64,000 bases of DNA from Salvator merianae (taxonomy: Eukaryota > Chordata > Lepidosauria > Squamata > Teiidae): NCBI GenBank assembly GCA_003586115.2, contig QVOM02000076.1:415290-479289 (forward strand), in the 5' to 3' direction. Shown here in pieces: positions 21,661 to 35,100 of the stretch. Both the position numbers and the translations under genes were made by a program. The stretch's first letter is position 1, and the number at the start of each line of letters is the position of its first letter. The notes beneath the pieces are model-generated. The model was not told the origin of the DNA. It did not search any database and worked only from the letters and a program-made list of their open reading frames with translations.

Positions 21661-24600
21661 CCCCTAGTTTGGCTGTTGGATCATTGCTTTACTCCAAAGT
21701 AACCCAGCTGAGTACGACTTTCAGCGGCCAAGAACTCTTTGCTGTTTTTCTTCAAACTATTCTCTGTGAGGCCCACAGGCTGAGTTTCACTTCTCCATTC
21801 TGCTGTGGATTTTTACTACCGAACTGTATCCTCATCATGAGCAGAGACCTTGGAAATTCAGCAGCAGTACAAAGAATGGTGAAAAAGAAGCATTGATTTC
21901 CCTTAGTCTTAGGATTTACTCTTAGCCCTTAGCATTAGTTTTGACTCCCTCTTGTTCCCCTATATTAGTTAGGATTGGTGATTTTAGTTTAAAATCCCAT
22001 CATTCCCTCTGCTTATACAGAGCCTGGTCGATCTCTAGCATTATAGCAAAGCCCGTCAGTCATTAGCTAACAAGAGAACAAAAATGGTAATCCTATTAGA
22101 AAGGATTCTTTGCATTACTGACTGTGCTGACAGTTTTGACAGGGAGCTGATTGTCAAACCACATGTCATTTTTAACCTATGTTCTTTGCTGTTGTGCTTC
22201 TTTTCTTGTGTTTTAAATAAAGAAATGATTATTTGTATTGGAACTCTTTTTGTTTTGAGGCAATCTTTTTCTCTGTCTTCGTTTTATACAGCTCCACAGT
22301 AGATAATTGTGTGTGACACCAACCTTGCATCCTAAAGAACCTGCCTTGAGAGTGAACTGGAAGAGTTATTTTCCCTGAATTCAGTAGAACCAGTTCACCT
22401 CTCATATCAAAGTGTCCCTTTGTTATGAAGTGAACTGTTTCTAATGGATTATACTGGTTTGAGGGGAAATAGCTCTTCCAGCTCACTCTATCACAGATCT
22501 TAAATGTTAGGAGTTTGGTTGTCACAAATGAAATACAATAAATACAATTTGAAATACAATCAAAAGTAAAAAGAAAAATCAAGGTGCAGAATAAATTGCA
22601 AGACATGCAGTACAGCAGAGTCTACGCAGCTTCCAGTTAAACTGTCAGTCAAAAGATGGCAACAAGGTTGTACTGATGACAACAGGGCTGTGCCATGAAA
22701 AGGCAGGGTTCTACCAAGGCACAGACACCTCTGGCCCATAAAAATTGAGAGTTAATTTATAAAACCTATTGCGATATAAGTTTCAGATAGTGGGGAACAG
22801 AACCAGAAAGCCTGAAGCCTGAATTTAGACCAGAATTCATTTATTTTACTGACCAGTATCTATATTGGAAAAGGGGCCTGAGTTTTAAAAAGCCAAGTCT
22901 TCTTCCTCCCGTCATGGATTACATTGCAAATCCTGTACTTCACTGTATTTGTTTGTGTTCTCTTTTTGCACAACTTGACTCTTTGTCACATGAGTTTCTG
23001 CTTCCTCTTCCTTTCCTTGCACACTCTCTGTAGTTTCTGGGTCCTCCCTGGGGGATGGAATGCCTCAAGTTTTTGTAGCTGTATTGCTGCTTCTTTGTTT
23101 TCTGTCATTAATTTTTCCCCATCTTTAAGGAAAGATGTACTGGGGTAGATCCAGGTGGAACAACCTTCTGAGTGAATTATACTTTCTGCAGCAGAGGCCA
23201 GTTATTTGTACTTATGAAAGACTTCCACCACTAGGTGTTCTACTGTCACTACTTTTCCATTCTGACATTGCGTATTTTTTTCCCAATGTCTAAGAACCTT
23301 GTCCCTTGTCTTTTCATGGCAAAATGCCACTATTCTATCTTGTTGTGTGCTTGGCGGCTCCTACTGTCATCATAAACTCCTATGCACTCTTTCAATATCT
23401 TGTTGGGCCTGGTCACACATGAGTTTTAAGAAGAATTTAGGCAGTTTTAGGGGTACAGGGATCGCACTTCTGGATGATCTTCTAATTTTTCTATGAGCTA
23501 TCCCACCGAGTTTCGAACTATCCTGTTCAATCTATCTATCTTGTTCAATCTGCTTAAATATTGAGTTCAAAAGGAAACTCTGGCTGCCAGCAAGAGCTTG
23601 CTGTTGCCCCTCCCTGATTGTCTGATTGTCCAAAGGGTTCCTTCTCCTGTGGGTCTTATTGGTTGCCTTCCCATAACAAGTAATTCAAGGCTCTGATTGG
23701 TGGAAGCATTCCCTGCTCAGAGTAAAGTGCCTCAATAGTTGTTTTCTCCTGGCTGTTGAAGGGATGCATATTTACAGGCTTGGAGGTAAGGTAAGGTGAA
23801 TGTTTTTATTTTCAGTTTATCCCCCAGGGTCAAATTCACCCCAAAGGTGACTGAAATAGCTAGTTTGAACACAACATAAAAGGTTGAAGTGCTTTTGCCT
23901 TTAAAAAAGGCACATCTCTGCACTTTGTCAACATACTATCTCTTTATCTTGGGTGTGGTGAAGAAATTTGGTTATTATTCCTTCCTCATTTCTGTATTGG
24001 ATGACAGGAAAATATCTGCCTCAGAAACTTGCCTTGGGGCTTTGGAAATATCCCTTCTTATCTGGCACCAATGTGCTGTTGGCATAAATGTGAAGCTGGA
24101 GAAGCTGAATGAAAGTGACCATGCTTGAAAAAAGCTAAGGAGCTTATTAAACAGCATGTTAATACAAGAACAGCATATTTACACTGAGAGTGCAGGCTCT
24201 CTATTTATATATTTGCACAATATACACTGTTACAGACATTACGCTGAACATGTCTATAGCAAGCTTGTGTTCACAAAAGAACAAGTATCTATGGACTAAT
24301 GGATTCTGAACTGTACAACTGTATGGGTGTTCTGACCATGGCTTGCTCATGGAAGGCACCTGGAAAGCATGGCAAAGAAAAACCATATTGGAAGAAAAGG
24401 CAAACCCCATTTTGAAACTGATACATTTTTCCTTTGTTCTCCACCTCCATCTTCCCAAGCTTCATTCTAGGATAGGATAAATTTGCTGTAAACAGGAAAA
24501 CCCTTGAAGCAGTTGAGGAATGGTGTTCCAAGGTTTGACACAGATCCAATGGGTGGTCAGGAGAGGATTTGACACAGCTGCTTTGGAAATTGAACTAGTG

Positions 24601-25295
24601 GAAGTTTCTTCCCAAGGTATGTGCATCCAGGACTGGATGCCATCCTTGTTTGGAGTCTTCTTCTTCAGATGGAGTCTCTCTGGGATTTTCATCACTGAGA
24701 CCCAATCTCCTTATGAAGACCCCAAAGCCTTCCTGCAGAGGAAACTGAAGTTAGGCCCTCTGGCAGGCCTGGTCCCAACAAGACAAACAGAGGGGGATGG
24801 AGAGGTCTGGTCTGGACCACAGTAGCCTCTGGTGGAAGCCCTTTGGGAAGGTTTAAGTTCCCAGATGAAGGTGGCTCTGGCCACTTATGATTAAGAGGGT
24901 GAGTATTAGCATTTTGTGGCCACTCTCCAGAAAATGGCCTGAGTCATGAAGGAAACAGGGAATTTGAACTTAAAGCACCCTAGAGAAAAATTCCCTAGGA
25001 ACCTATGGATGCCCTTCCCCATGTCCCGCTCAAAGTTCAGGATTCCAACCCAGGAGACTCTATGATCAGCCCTAGAGGCAGCAGCCTAGTCAAGGCAGGA
25101 TGCCTCAAAATCCCTGCCTCTCTCAGTGGCTCCCTTTCTAGTCTCTGTTGCAAGGGAACCGAGCAAGGAACCAAGCAAGTGCTGAAACAAGATATAAAGA
25201 GAGCTCCACCAGATTGGGACATGTGTGAGGCTCAGACGTTCTGGCACATACTTCTCCTCCAGGGCCTGGTGGAACAGCATCCATGCACTACAGCT
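21661..25295. other. No gene recognised
   Basis: About 3.6 kb with only short frames, none resembling a known protein with confidence. Base composition is ordinary. A stretch near 24,750-25,250 has a faint, unreliable resemblance to retroelement gag. Confidence 0.5.
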
Positions 25296-25905
25296 CCTAA
25301 GAACATAAGAACATAAGAGAAACCCTGCTGGAGAGCACCATGGTTCACCTAGTCCAGTGTCCTGTCTCACACAGTGACTTCCATACATTCACAAGCAGGA
25401 TATAAGAGCAAAACCTTTACCTGCTCTTGACTCCCTGCAAATGTCCTTTGGAGAGATTCTGCCTGTCTCTCCTCCCTGGAAACAGTACCTAGGCATCCAT
25501 TCTAGCAGTCATTGATACATCTGACCTCCATGAAACTGTCCAATCCATCTTTAAAGCTATCCAGGCTGACTGCTGTCACTAAATTTTCTAGCAGTAAATT
25601 CCACAGACTGATGAGCCTTTGGATGAAAAAAATACTTCCCCTTGTTGGTCCTAACTCTCCTACCCATCAGCTTCATAGAGTGTCCCCTGGTCCTAGTATT
25701 GTGCAATAAAGAAAATATTTTTTCTCTATCCACTTTTTCCATACCATGCATGATTTTATATACTTCTGTCAGGTCCCCTCTTAAATGCTGTCTTTCAAGG
25801 CTGAAGAGGCCAAGATGCTGCAGCCTGATTTTGTACAGAAGGTGTTCCATCCAGCCCTTTTTTTTCCTATACATCCACCCCTTGTGCAGACTGGTAGACA
25901 ACCAC
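25296..25905 (-). mobile_element. 5'-truncated CR1-like LINE with TTATGTTC-type tail
   Basis: Minus-strand 25,901-25,557 encodes the extreme C-terminus of a CR1/L2-clade reverse transcriptase: LGLFSLERQHLRGDLTEVYK, then TRTRGHSMKL and FFHPKAHQSVEF. A 3' UTR follows and ends in TTATGTTC repeats (around 25,300-25,317). An 8-bp repeated tail is the way CR1-type LINEs end. It differs in sequence from the CR1 at 36,771-41,340, so it is a separate family. Confidence 0.75.
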
Positions 25906-25917
25906 TAGGTTATTTCT

Positions 25918-26200
25918 TCCATCTTCTTTCTCTTTCAGTTTAGCTGGACCAAAGACTTAATCTTGTTATTTCTTCTTTTAATTATTCCGGTGCTTGGGGT
26001 CTCATTGAAAAATAGAATAAATCTTTCCATTTTTCTTCTGTTTTAGAAAGCAATTTCATACCTTGACTTTTAAAATTTATTTCCCATATTTTATCAAATC
26101 TATATTGTTCCATTAAATACCTGTACCAATTATCTAATGTCCATTTAGTACTTTCCCTCCATCCCAATACAGTTCTTGATTGTGCTGCAAGTATCATTTG
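25918..26200 (-). mobile_element. Old L1-like 3'-end fragment
   Basis: Encodes ILAAQSRTVLGWRESTKW, then LMEQYRFDKIWEI and FSMRPQAPE, matching the end of the decayed L1 at 48,290-49,440 (VLGWRG, WNNIDLTK, SMRPPATEGF). This is an older L1 lineage than the copies at 7,935 and 61,889. Confidence 0.65.
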
Positions 26201-26256
26201 AGCAAATGACTGAAGGAGGGAGCCTGGAATATTTTAATGAATCAATGAATACTTAC

Positions 26257-26465
26257 TAAGCTTGTGTTACAAAGACTTATGGCTTCCCTGTAAACTTTGG
26301 CAAACCTATGTTAGCATGCAGCAAGGAAACAAAGACCCCAATGACAATGACGCTTGAATGAGAAAGAGAATTAATCAGATGTGATTTCCAAAAATGGCAC
26401 AGAGAAGACTTCAGACTGAACAACTACTGCAACCAGAATCAATGGGGTAGGGATTTGAGATGTCC
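26257..26465 (-). pseudogene. V2R relic E, exon 1 remnant
   Basis: The reverse strand keeps the exon 1 core (CAGTCTGAAGTCTTCTCTGTG, the LINSLSHSSVIVIGVFVS-like stretch, LPKFTGKP) and a gtaagt donor at 26,251-26,256. It carries stops after TGKP and near the donor, and the start region is deleted. No other exon of this copy is visible between 14 and 26 kb, so it is a solitary relic lying downstream of gene B. Confidence 0.75.
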
Positions 26466-26524
26466 ACAAACCTTTTCTTCTAGTCCATTTCATTTCAAAT
26501 CAAACTATACAAACTACATAAGCA

Positions 26525-26815
26525 TTAAGAACATAAGAGCATAAGAGGAGCTTCCTGGATCAGGCCATGGTCCATCTAGTCTAGCATTCTGTTTCACACA
26601 GTGGCCCACCAATTACTTCTGGGCATTCTCAAGCAGAATAAAAGGCAAAACCTTCACCTGCTTTTGACTCCCCACAGATGGTTTTACAGACATCCTGCCT
26701 ACCTTTCCAAGCTGGAGGCAGTACCTAGGCATCCATTCTAGTAGCCATAGATACACCTGACCTCCATGAATCTGTTCAATCCTTTCTTAAAGCTATCTAG
26801 GCTTCAAATTTTCAA
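26525..26815 (-). mobile_element. CR1-like LINE 3' UTR fragment, second copy
   Basis: Closely related to 25,296-25,560: it starts AAGAACATAAGAGCATAAGAG on the plus strand and shares the GTACCTAGGCATCCATTCTAG block. No RT coding part remains. Confidence 0.7.
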
Positions 26816-28232
26816 ATGGCCTGAACCTGTTTGCAGTTCAGTTTGAATGTTTGAAAAAAGCAACTGATACCAAACAAAGCCAAGTCACAGCAGGAGAACC
26901 CAGCAGCAAGCACCTCTCTGAGTCAGAAAACACACAAACTGCAGCCGTGTATCCAAAAACAAATGTCTGAATGCAAAACACAGTGTGTGTTGTCCTTTTA
27001 TACATTCAAATTCCCACCCTTTAGCTCCCAAAGAACCCAATGGTACTTTGGAACTTGCATCACCAATTTGGAAAAGGCAGCAAAATAAACAGCTGAAGAT
27101 TTATCAAAAAATTCATGAGTGATTGAGAGCAGAACAGAGAAGAGAATAATGGCACAGACATTTCAACTGCATGCTATGTTTGCCTTGGACATGAACACGT
27201 TCATGTTAACAACTGTCCTGTTTGCCTCTCTAGCAAACATCTCAACGCTCCTTGTTCAATGCAAACTGTGAAGAAATTGAACAGGTTTGGTACATATCTA
27301 ACAGGGATACATAAGAGCAGGAACTCTCCTTCATAACTGGATGCCTCCTGTCCTCTGGCTGAAGCTGACATAAGGGGATTCAATATGGGGAATGTATATC
27401 CTACCCAGCCTGGGTGGGATTCCCAGAGACCCGGTAGCAATTGAGGCCAACCTTCCTTTCTGAAGTCATCTTACTTTCACCTACTTCACAGGCCTGCCAG
27501 AAAAACACCACCACCAGCAACATAGCTGCAAGACCATTTAAGGAAGCTCATAATCATAATGAACAAAAAATAAAGGGAGGGGAAACTTTATCTCCTCAAA
27601 CTCCTTGAGGGAGGTCCATATTATAAAAGAACAAAAGAAAAATATAGCTCTCCTACATCCCTCAACCCTCAGTAGTGCAATTTTCAATGTTCTGTTTCTT
27701 GAAAAGGGAATCTTTATAGATAAAAAACAGTTTATTCACTTATTTTTTATTGTTTATTCCAAAAATTATATACCATTATTCATAGAAATCCTCAGCAGTC
27801 ATTTACAGTAGAGAGGAACAGTTCAATTATGTCATGAAATTCAAAACACAGTACAAGGCAAAGAACTGCATCTCAGGCTATTTCAGAGGATAAAAGTTAG
27901 ATAGAGTAAGGAAGTAGCAGAAAATTACTAGTGCCTCTTTGCGCTTCATGGTGCTTTTCTACATGATGCATGTTGCATTAAATGCAGGGACTCCAACCAG
28001 GGACATCTTTCCCCAAAGGAAATTGAGAAAGTGTCCAACCCCACACAAGAGACCAAAGCTTGATCTCACTCTGCCTTCCTCCTACACACATGTTCAAGAT
28101 CACCATCAGCAAATATGCTCACAATATATTATACACAGTGAGGTCAATGGAAAATGGAAATAATATCCATTCCCAGTATTCTTATCATTCCTGAGCAGAT
28201 TATCAGAACATCTCTCTTCATCTTTGGACATT
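26816..28232. other. 3' flank of gene B
   Basis: No second gene is seen. On the minus strand, several AATAAA-type signals (plus-strand TTTATT near 27,731-27,757) lie about 480-500 nt past the stop codon and could serve gene B polyadenylation. Confidence 0.4.
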
Positions 28233-29128
28233 TTATTTCCTTGCTATCTGCTCTCTTGAGTTCAGCTCAGGCTTGACTACAATAATGTACCATTTTGGAA
28301 AAAAAATACAACCCATCAAGCCACCACTAGAAACCAAAATGGAGAAGACTTCTACAGCCACCATGAATTTCCCCTTGGTGCTCAGGTAAGTGGGAATAAA
28401 AGATATCCAAATGCTGCAGAAGATGAACATGCTGAAGGTGATTAGCTTGGCTTCATTGAAAGTATCTGGCAACTTTCTGGCAAAAAAAGCCACAGAGAAG
28501 CTGACAAAGGCCAAAAAGCCCAAATAGCCCAAGACAACATAGAACATGGAATCTGAGCCTTCATTGCATTGCAACAGGATCTCAGTGGCCTGGGAATGCA
28601 TGTCGAGCTCAGGGAATGGGGGAGAGGTTGCCAGCCAAGAAGTGCAGATGGTAGTTTGAAAGAGAGAACACAAAATGATGAGTGAAATTGTCAGTCTCTT
28701 CCCCACCCATTTCTTTACACTGTTTCCTGGCTTGGCCATCATGAAGACCAAAACCACAGTGATGGTTTTTGCCAGCACACAAGAAATAGCAACAGAGAAG
28801 ATGATGACAAACAGGGTTTGCCTCAAAATGCAAGTCACCATTCCAGGCCTGCTTATGAATTGGAATGAGCAGAGAAAGCAAAGCAGGAGAGAGCTGAGTA
28901 ATGTCCATGTAATGTTTTTATTGTTGGCTTTGATGATAGGAGTATTCCGGTGCCAGTAGAAGGTCCCCATCATAATGACTGTGATCATGGAAAGCAGAAG
29001 CGCCAAAGAAGCCAGAGCTGCTCCTAAGTGCTCCTCGTAAGATAAGTAACTTATTCTTTTGGGGAGGCAATGATCCTGGTTCTTGTTTGCATATTGATCT
29101 TCTGAACAGATTCTACACTGTTGGGCAT
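28233..29128 (-). CDS. V2R gene B exon 6 (seven-helix domain)
   Basis: Starts after CTTCTTTCAG with the last cysteines of the linker ([21 protein letters not shown]), then [19 protein letters not shown] for helix 1 and six further hydrophobic segments. Family landmarks in helices 6-7 are [32 protein letters not shown] and [15 protein letters not shown]. The frame ends at TAA (28,233-28,235) after QIARK. This exon couples to the G protein inside the cell. Confidence 0.96.
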
Positions 29129-32100
29129 CTGAAAGAAGCAAATTTTCCATATTAATAGTCAAAGTTCTATGTGGTATGATCAAGAAATCATGTTATCAAT
29201 TTGGGATTGTCAATGAATCAGTGATGGGTGTGAGTGTAGCTATATTGTTCACATGAGTCTTAATAAAATATCTATAGACATTCTCCTAAATTGCAGAAAT
29301 AATTGCTATAATTCGTGCATTGGGGATGTATCTGTTCATACTTAAGTTATTCCAATGACTTCATTGTTATTTCCTTTCATCCTGTGAATGTTTTGTGTTT
29401 CTAAACTCTGCTAGAGTAGGAAAGAAGAGCAGAATAAAAGGAGTGAAAATGAATGTCAGTAGCGAGTGGTGCTATTGAAGGTGTTGCATTAGATCCAGGA
29501 TTTGGGTGAAGAGATCCACTGATCTCTGTCTTCCTGTAATTTCTGTCACTAATATCTTCTGTTTTTTCCTCTGCATTGTTTACTTTCAGCAACTACAGAG
29601 AATTTCCATCTCAAGTGACAGGAGGGTGACTGACCAACTCTGCAGCAATTAGAATGGGCAAGCAGGGGAGAACAACTTGCTTGTGTGCAGAAGTCCTCAT
29701 TATGGAACCCCTGCCTGAACAATTGTCCATCAGGAAATGCTGTTGATATATCATGGCTCTTCCAGTTGGTAGGAAATATGGAATAAAGCCTTCTATATTG
29801 TCTAAAAGTTGATATTACTATGTACAACACCTTATCCAGAATAAAAATAAAAGATTTCAGGTTATGATAGTCAAACAGATGAGGCAGCTGTTCTGCAAGA
29901 AGGTTAGCATTAACTAACCTAGGGGGTAAACTGGGGCTTTTAAAACCAATAATCCTGATTTCAAGGTTTAAGGTGCTTAAACAGCATGGAAGCACAACAA
30001 TCACCATCTGCCTGTCTTTTAGCAGGATTTTCCTTAGTCAAATCTTTAACCTTCAAGTGTCTCTCCCTACTGCCAAAGTCAGCTGGATTCATTAACTCAC
30101 CCCACAAGGTTGAAATACTTCCTAGGGGGCACTGAACACAGTCATAGCAACACACTTGCTTCCCCGGTTGGATTGACATGCTCTGTCCAGGGTGACAGCT
30201 CTCAGTGCAGGTAGAAATTGGCAACATCTGAAGTATCAAGAAAGTTGGGAGAGGAAAGAAAGAAATGAAATGAAAAATGAAATGACATACTTTCAATACA
30301 TAAAAATGTGTTTGATCCAGGCAGGCATTGCTGAGAATGTTGCAGATTACTGAGTGTTTTCTTGAAACAAGAAGAATAGAGTCTTCTTTGTGGTGATAAC
30401 TACTAGGAGAGGGTTGGGTCTTCTGAATTTGAAATTATATTATGCTGCTCATTGTTTATATTGGATTACAAAATAGTTTTGATTAAGAGACAAAATATTG
30501 TTGCAATTGGAATGCCATTATTTAAGTTATGGTTGCATGGTTACTCATGGTATGATAAGGTAAAAGTAAATGCTGCATTTAAAAATTATTATGTGAGAAA
30601 TGCTTTATGGAAAGTTAAGGATAAATATAAAAGTAGATAATATGCAAACATACTATTGTGGGTTTCACTTCATGAAGGCTTTTTAAGGAGTCTGGGAGAG
30701 GAGACAGATTAAATATGAAGTACCGACTAGAAAATATGTAACAAATTAATTTGTCTTAAAAACAAAAGACCAATTAAACCAGGAAGGTTTGGAGGTACAT
30801 GGTTTTTATATATATACAGTTTGGGACGTGTATTGAGAAGATAAACGAAGGATGAATTTTGAAACAGAAAAACAGAAATGGGAAGAACTCGAAGAAGAAA
30901 GAGGCATTATAGGTGTGATGTAAAAATTACTTTTGATGATAGTATTGGAACAAGAACAAGTTAAAGAATGTGTGATAATGTGGGCTAGGAATTTCAATTA
31001 TAGCATACAGATTGAACAATGGGAAAAACTTTGGGTTAAAGATTTGAAATTTACTATATGTAATGCTTTAAAAGAGAATATATGTAAGATGATATATAGA
31101 TGGTATTTAAAACCTTATAAAATATCAAAAATGTACCAAGGCATGTCAAGTAAGTGTTGGAAATGTAATATGCAAGAAAGTACATTCCTTTTAAACCAGA
31201 ATTTTATCTATTAGGTACAGTAGAAGACAACCTTGGTAATGTTAATGTTTTAATTCAAAATATGGTAAGTGCAGCAAGAAGTATTTATGCACAAAGATAG
31301 AAAGTAGATAAAATACCTATGATAGACGATTGTTTGATTGAGATGATGGATTTAAGTGAGATGAACAAATTGACCATCTTACTGAGACGTAAGATGTGGA
31401 TAAGTTAGTTAAAAACTGGAAAACCTTTATCGTCTTTCTACAAGGATTAGAGAAGGAGCTTGTTATTGCTGGATTTGAAGAGTAAGGAAGAAAGACATGT
31501 CAGAAGAAGAAGGGAACTGAGAAATTAGGAAGGGCAAGAAATATGCAATTTAAAAGAAACTTTTGAAGGGGGAAGTCTGCATGTAACAAACAAAGGTCAC
31601 TATATTATTGTACCCCTTTTAAGATATATGTTTTATGTATCCTAAAATAAAAATTATATATAAACAAGAAACACACACTCTCCTCACTGACTCTTAGGAA
31701 GGCTTCCTGTTATAGCACTGAAACATTAAGCAGAGAATGAGGCTGCATCTCCACTGCCCTCTGGATACATCTTTTTCCATCCCCCAGGTGATGTGCTTCC
31801 TCGCATCCCCACTCTGATGTGGCTGGGGACCTTTGCTACAACCCTGGAGGCAGGAAAAGAGATCCTATCATCAATTTCCTTTGGGGTAGACACATGAATT
31901 TTCCTCTTTAGCATCTTATTATTTTAACATCCCTAAACCTGTGAAATCTGAATAAAAAAAGATATGCAAGAAATATTACAGTAAGTCCATACAAACTGCT
32001 TAGGTTTTTGAATATATTTCAAAATCATCTGCAAATGAAGGCGGGGAGGGGAAAGAAGGTAGAAATTACTCACATTGATAGGGTAGCTGAAATGTAAACA

Positions 32101-35100
32101 TTCCTTTTTCTGACATGCCCAGAGAAGATGTGCCTTTCTACACTTACCTCATCTACTAGAACATGATGATGGCTGGATCACTTTTTCTGTATGTGAAAAT
32201 CATCTCTGCATCCAAGAAGCATCCTACAGGTCTCTTGAACAGGTCCAGCAGTGGACCTATTTAAACAGGTCCACAAGCAGTCCAATTCTGCCTCTTCTTT
32301 TCCAGGTGGCAATGCTTCCAACCAGCACAGTGACATCCTCAAAGCTAGCATGAGCTTCGGAGATACTGATGCAAGGGTTGCCTTTGTTTCAAGTGGGAGC
32401 TTCAATGTTCCTCTTTCAACTGGAAATGGAGGAACATTTGTGTGGTGGAGATATGGGTCAAACGTGTTGAAGGCTTGGTGGAGTTTGTGCAGGTAGTACC
32501 ATTTACTTGAACTGGGACAGACAAGTGTTTCAGCCCTCACTAGTCCACTGTCTATGGAACGGAACGCACTGAAAAGGACTTGTTAAATCACTTCATTTAG
32601 CTAAGTGCAGAAATGACCTGTGACTAAAAACAACAGCAGGAAACTCAATTGTTTATACACAAACTGGACTCAGAAAAGTAGTGGGTTTCAAACCTGATTA
32701 AACCTGGGACTCCACACAACGACATTTCCATTAATGGTGAAACCTTTTTCAGCAGGAACTTGGACACCCATCCTTCCAATGACTCTCTTGTGTAAGGATT
32801 TATTAGGAAACGTGATCAAATTAATGATGTCATATTCACTGGCCAAATTCCCATTCTCATCAAAAGATATTTCTTCTCCAGCACTGTTGTTGAAATGAAG
32901 ATTTCTTAAAAACCAGTGAAGCTAAAAAAGGGAAGCATATTGGAAACTGAATCAAATACCAACAAACTTCCGAATACCATCCCTCTGTGCCTTGCATTAT
33001 CATAGCCATTTATTAGTAGGTCATCATAATATTCATATTTGTTCTTCAGTTGCATGCCAATTATAACCTGGGCATGGAGAAGAGAACACATAGACCAATG
33101 TCACTCATTTGTGCTTCCATTTGGGAATGGGGCTTCTACCTCTGCATTCTTTGATCACAAATACCACTCTTTAGCCAGGGTACCAGGACACTTGCTCATG
33201 CTGTGCACAGGCTGTTTGTTGCTATGAAACATTGAGATGAATGTCACAACAATATATAGACACACCCACAGTGCTGAGAGAGGCATTTCTCACATTCACC
33301 TGGTACTCAACTGTCAGGTGGCATCTAACTGAAAACTCTATGCAGTGGTTTGGGGTAAAGGTAACTTATCTGGTGCTCACCGGGCCCTTTGTCATTTAGA
33401 CGATTAACAATCAGTCCAAACTTTAGACAGTGCTTCATTTCTGAAGCCCCAAACCACCTTTTCCTCTTTTTTCCCCCCCTTCCCAGTTTGATACAGTGCT
33501 GGGGAGAGACAGGGATGCTTGGTATGTTCTACCATGTAGTGCCAAACTTCTTTCACCCTGGCTTGTGGTTTAGCTGGTTTAGTTATCCAGACTGTACCAA
33601 GAGAGTAGGGGTGTGCACGAAGCTTCGTGCTGTTCAATTTTCATTCGAATTTCATGATTTCGTTCCCTTCGCATCAAATGCGAAGGGCAACAGAAATCAC
33701 GAAATTTGAATTACGAAGGTCACTCAATTTTCGCTGCATTTCGGGACCTTTGCAATTTGCCGCTGTCTCATCCCCCTAGTCTGTATACATCACATGATTT
33801 TATATAATCATGAGGTATTTCGGGGACCAGCATTCACATAAGGCAAATGAAATTATTGAAGGAGGACATAGCTCCATAAACAATTTGTATTTCATAGAAT
33901 GTTTCATAGCATCTCTACTTAATCTGTTCAAATTATATTGGCTTATGTTTACTTCTTGAATTTATTAAGGATTAGGGTTAGGGTTAGGGTTTTTTATTTT
34001 TCTCATTTTCATTCATATATCCTATTTGATAATATTTTCTGGTTTTCATGCTGCAGTAAAAAATGAGTTTTTATACAGATTTCTTTCATCTAAATGTTAA
34101 GGTACTGCTGCTGGAATTACCTGCCATGGATATATTTTGTGAATATTTCTTTTATCAATTCCCCTCTTTGCCTTCAGTTTATTTTGGAATCTGTCTATAG
34201 CCTGCAGAGCATATGTGACTGCATGGACAGCATTGTAGATATTGTAGCTCTGCCCAGACATTCCCATTTCAAATATGGTACCAGGAAGATCACTAAGCTT
34301 CTCCTTTTCTCTGCAGTCTTTTCCAGTACTTGAATACAGGTTATACACAGGAAGTGAACAGTCAAATGCAGTCATCCAGAATTCAGGGAGAAAATAAACT
34401 TTATGTTTCCAAGGATTTAGTGCTTCTAGAAAATCTTTGAATTTTGACACCATTTTTTCATGGAGCACAAATGATAGGGTGCCATTGAAGGATTTCAGTG
34501 GGAAGTTTGTATCAGAGGCTATAGTAGTGATGTCCCACTCAGCTGTTGTGATCCATATTCCTTCTTCAGGGGAGTCATAATCTATTTCCAAGGATAATAA
34601 AACAATTTGAAAACCCTCCAGAGACTGATTGTCTCCATAGACAAGAGTGACATTGATCTTTCTCCTGGAGAGAGTTGTACATATTGGAGACAATTTCTCT
34701 GTACGGATGTCACTTAGTGTAAACACTGTCACTAAAGGAATAACTTCTGTCCAAGCAATGCAGATACTGTTCTCCAGGAGTTTTGGTTTCAGGGTCTGAT
34801 GGAAGCTTTCTCCTAGCTCATCATCTGAAACAATGAAGCCAATCCAGCTCCATCCAAAATGTTTGAGCAGCTGAACAATCCCAATATACTGAGCCTCTTC
34901 CTTTGGGACCATTCGGTAGAACGAAGGAAAGTGAGTTTTGTCACTCAATGTAGGATCAAAGGATCCATAACTAAGCTAATGGGGAAAATGATAGTATCAG
35001 GATTTGGAAAACTATTTCTGTGTTATTAAATGCCAAGACTACTCCTTGTCATGAGTCTGGTGTCACAGCATCATGACGACCTACTGGCTTCTAATAGTAC

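Noticed and set aside
24520..25316. Possible gypsy-type gag fragment on the plus strand (EALWEGLSSQMKVALATYD-like)
   Set aside because: Only one short stretch resembles gag, there are stops, and no zinc knuckle or LTR is visible; could be chance.
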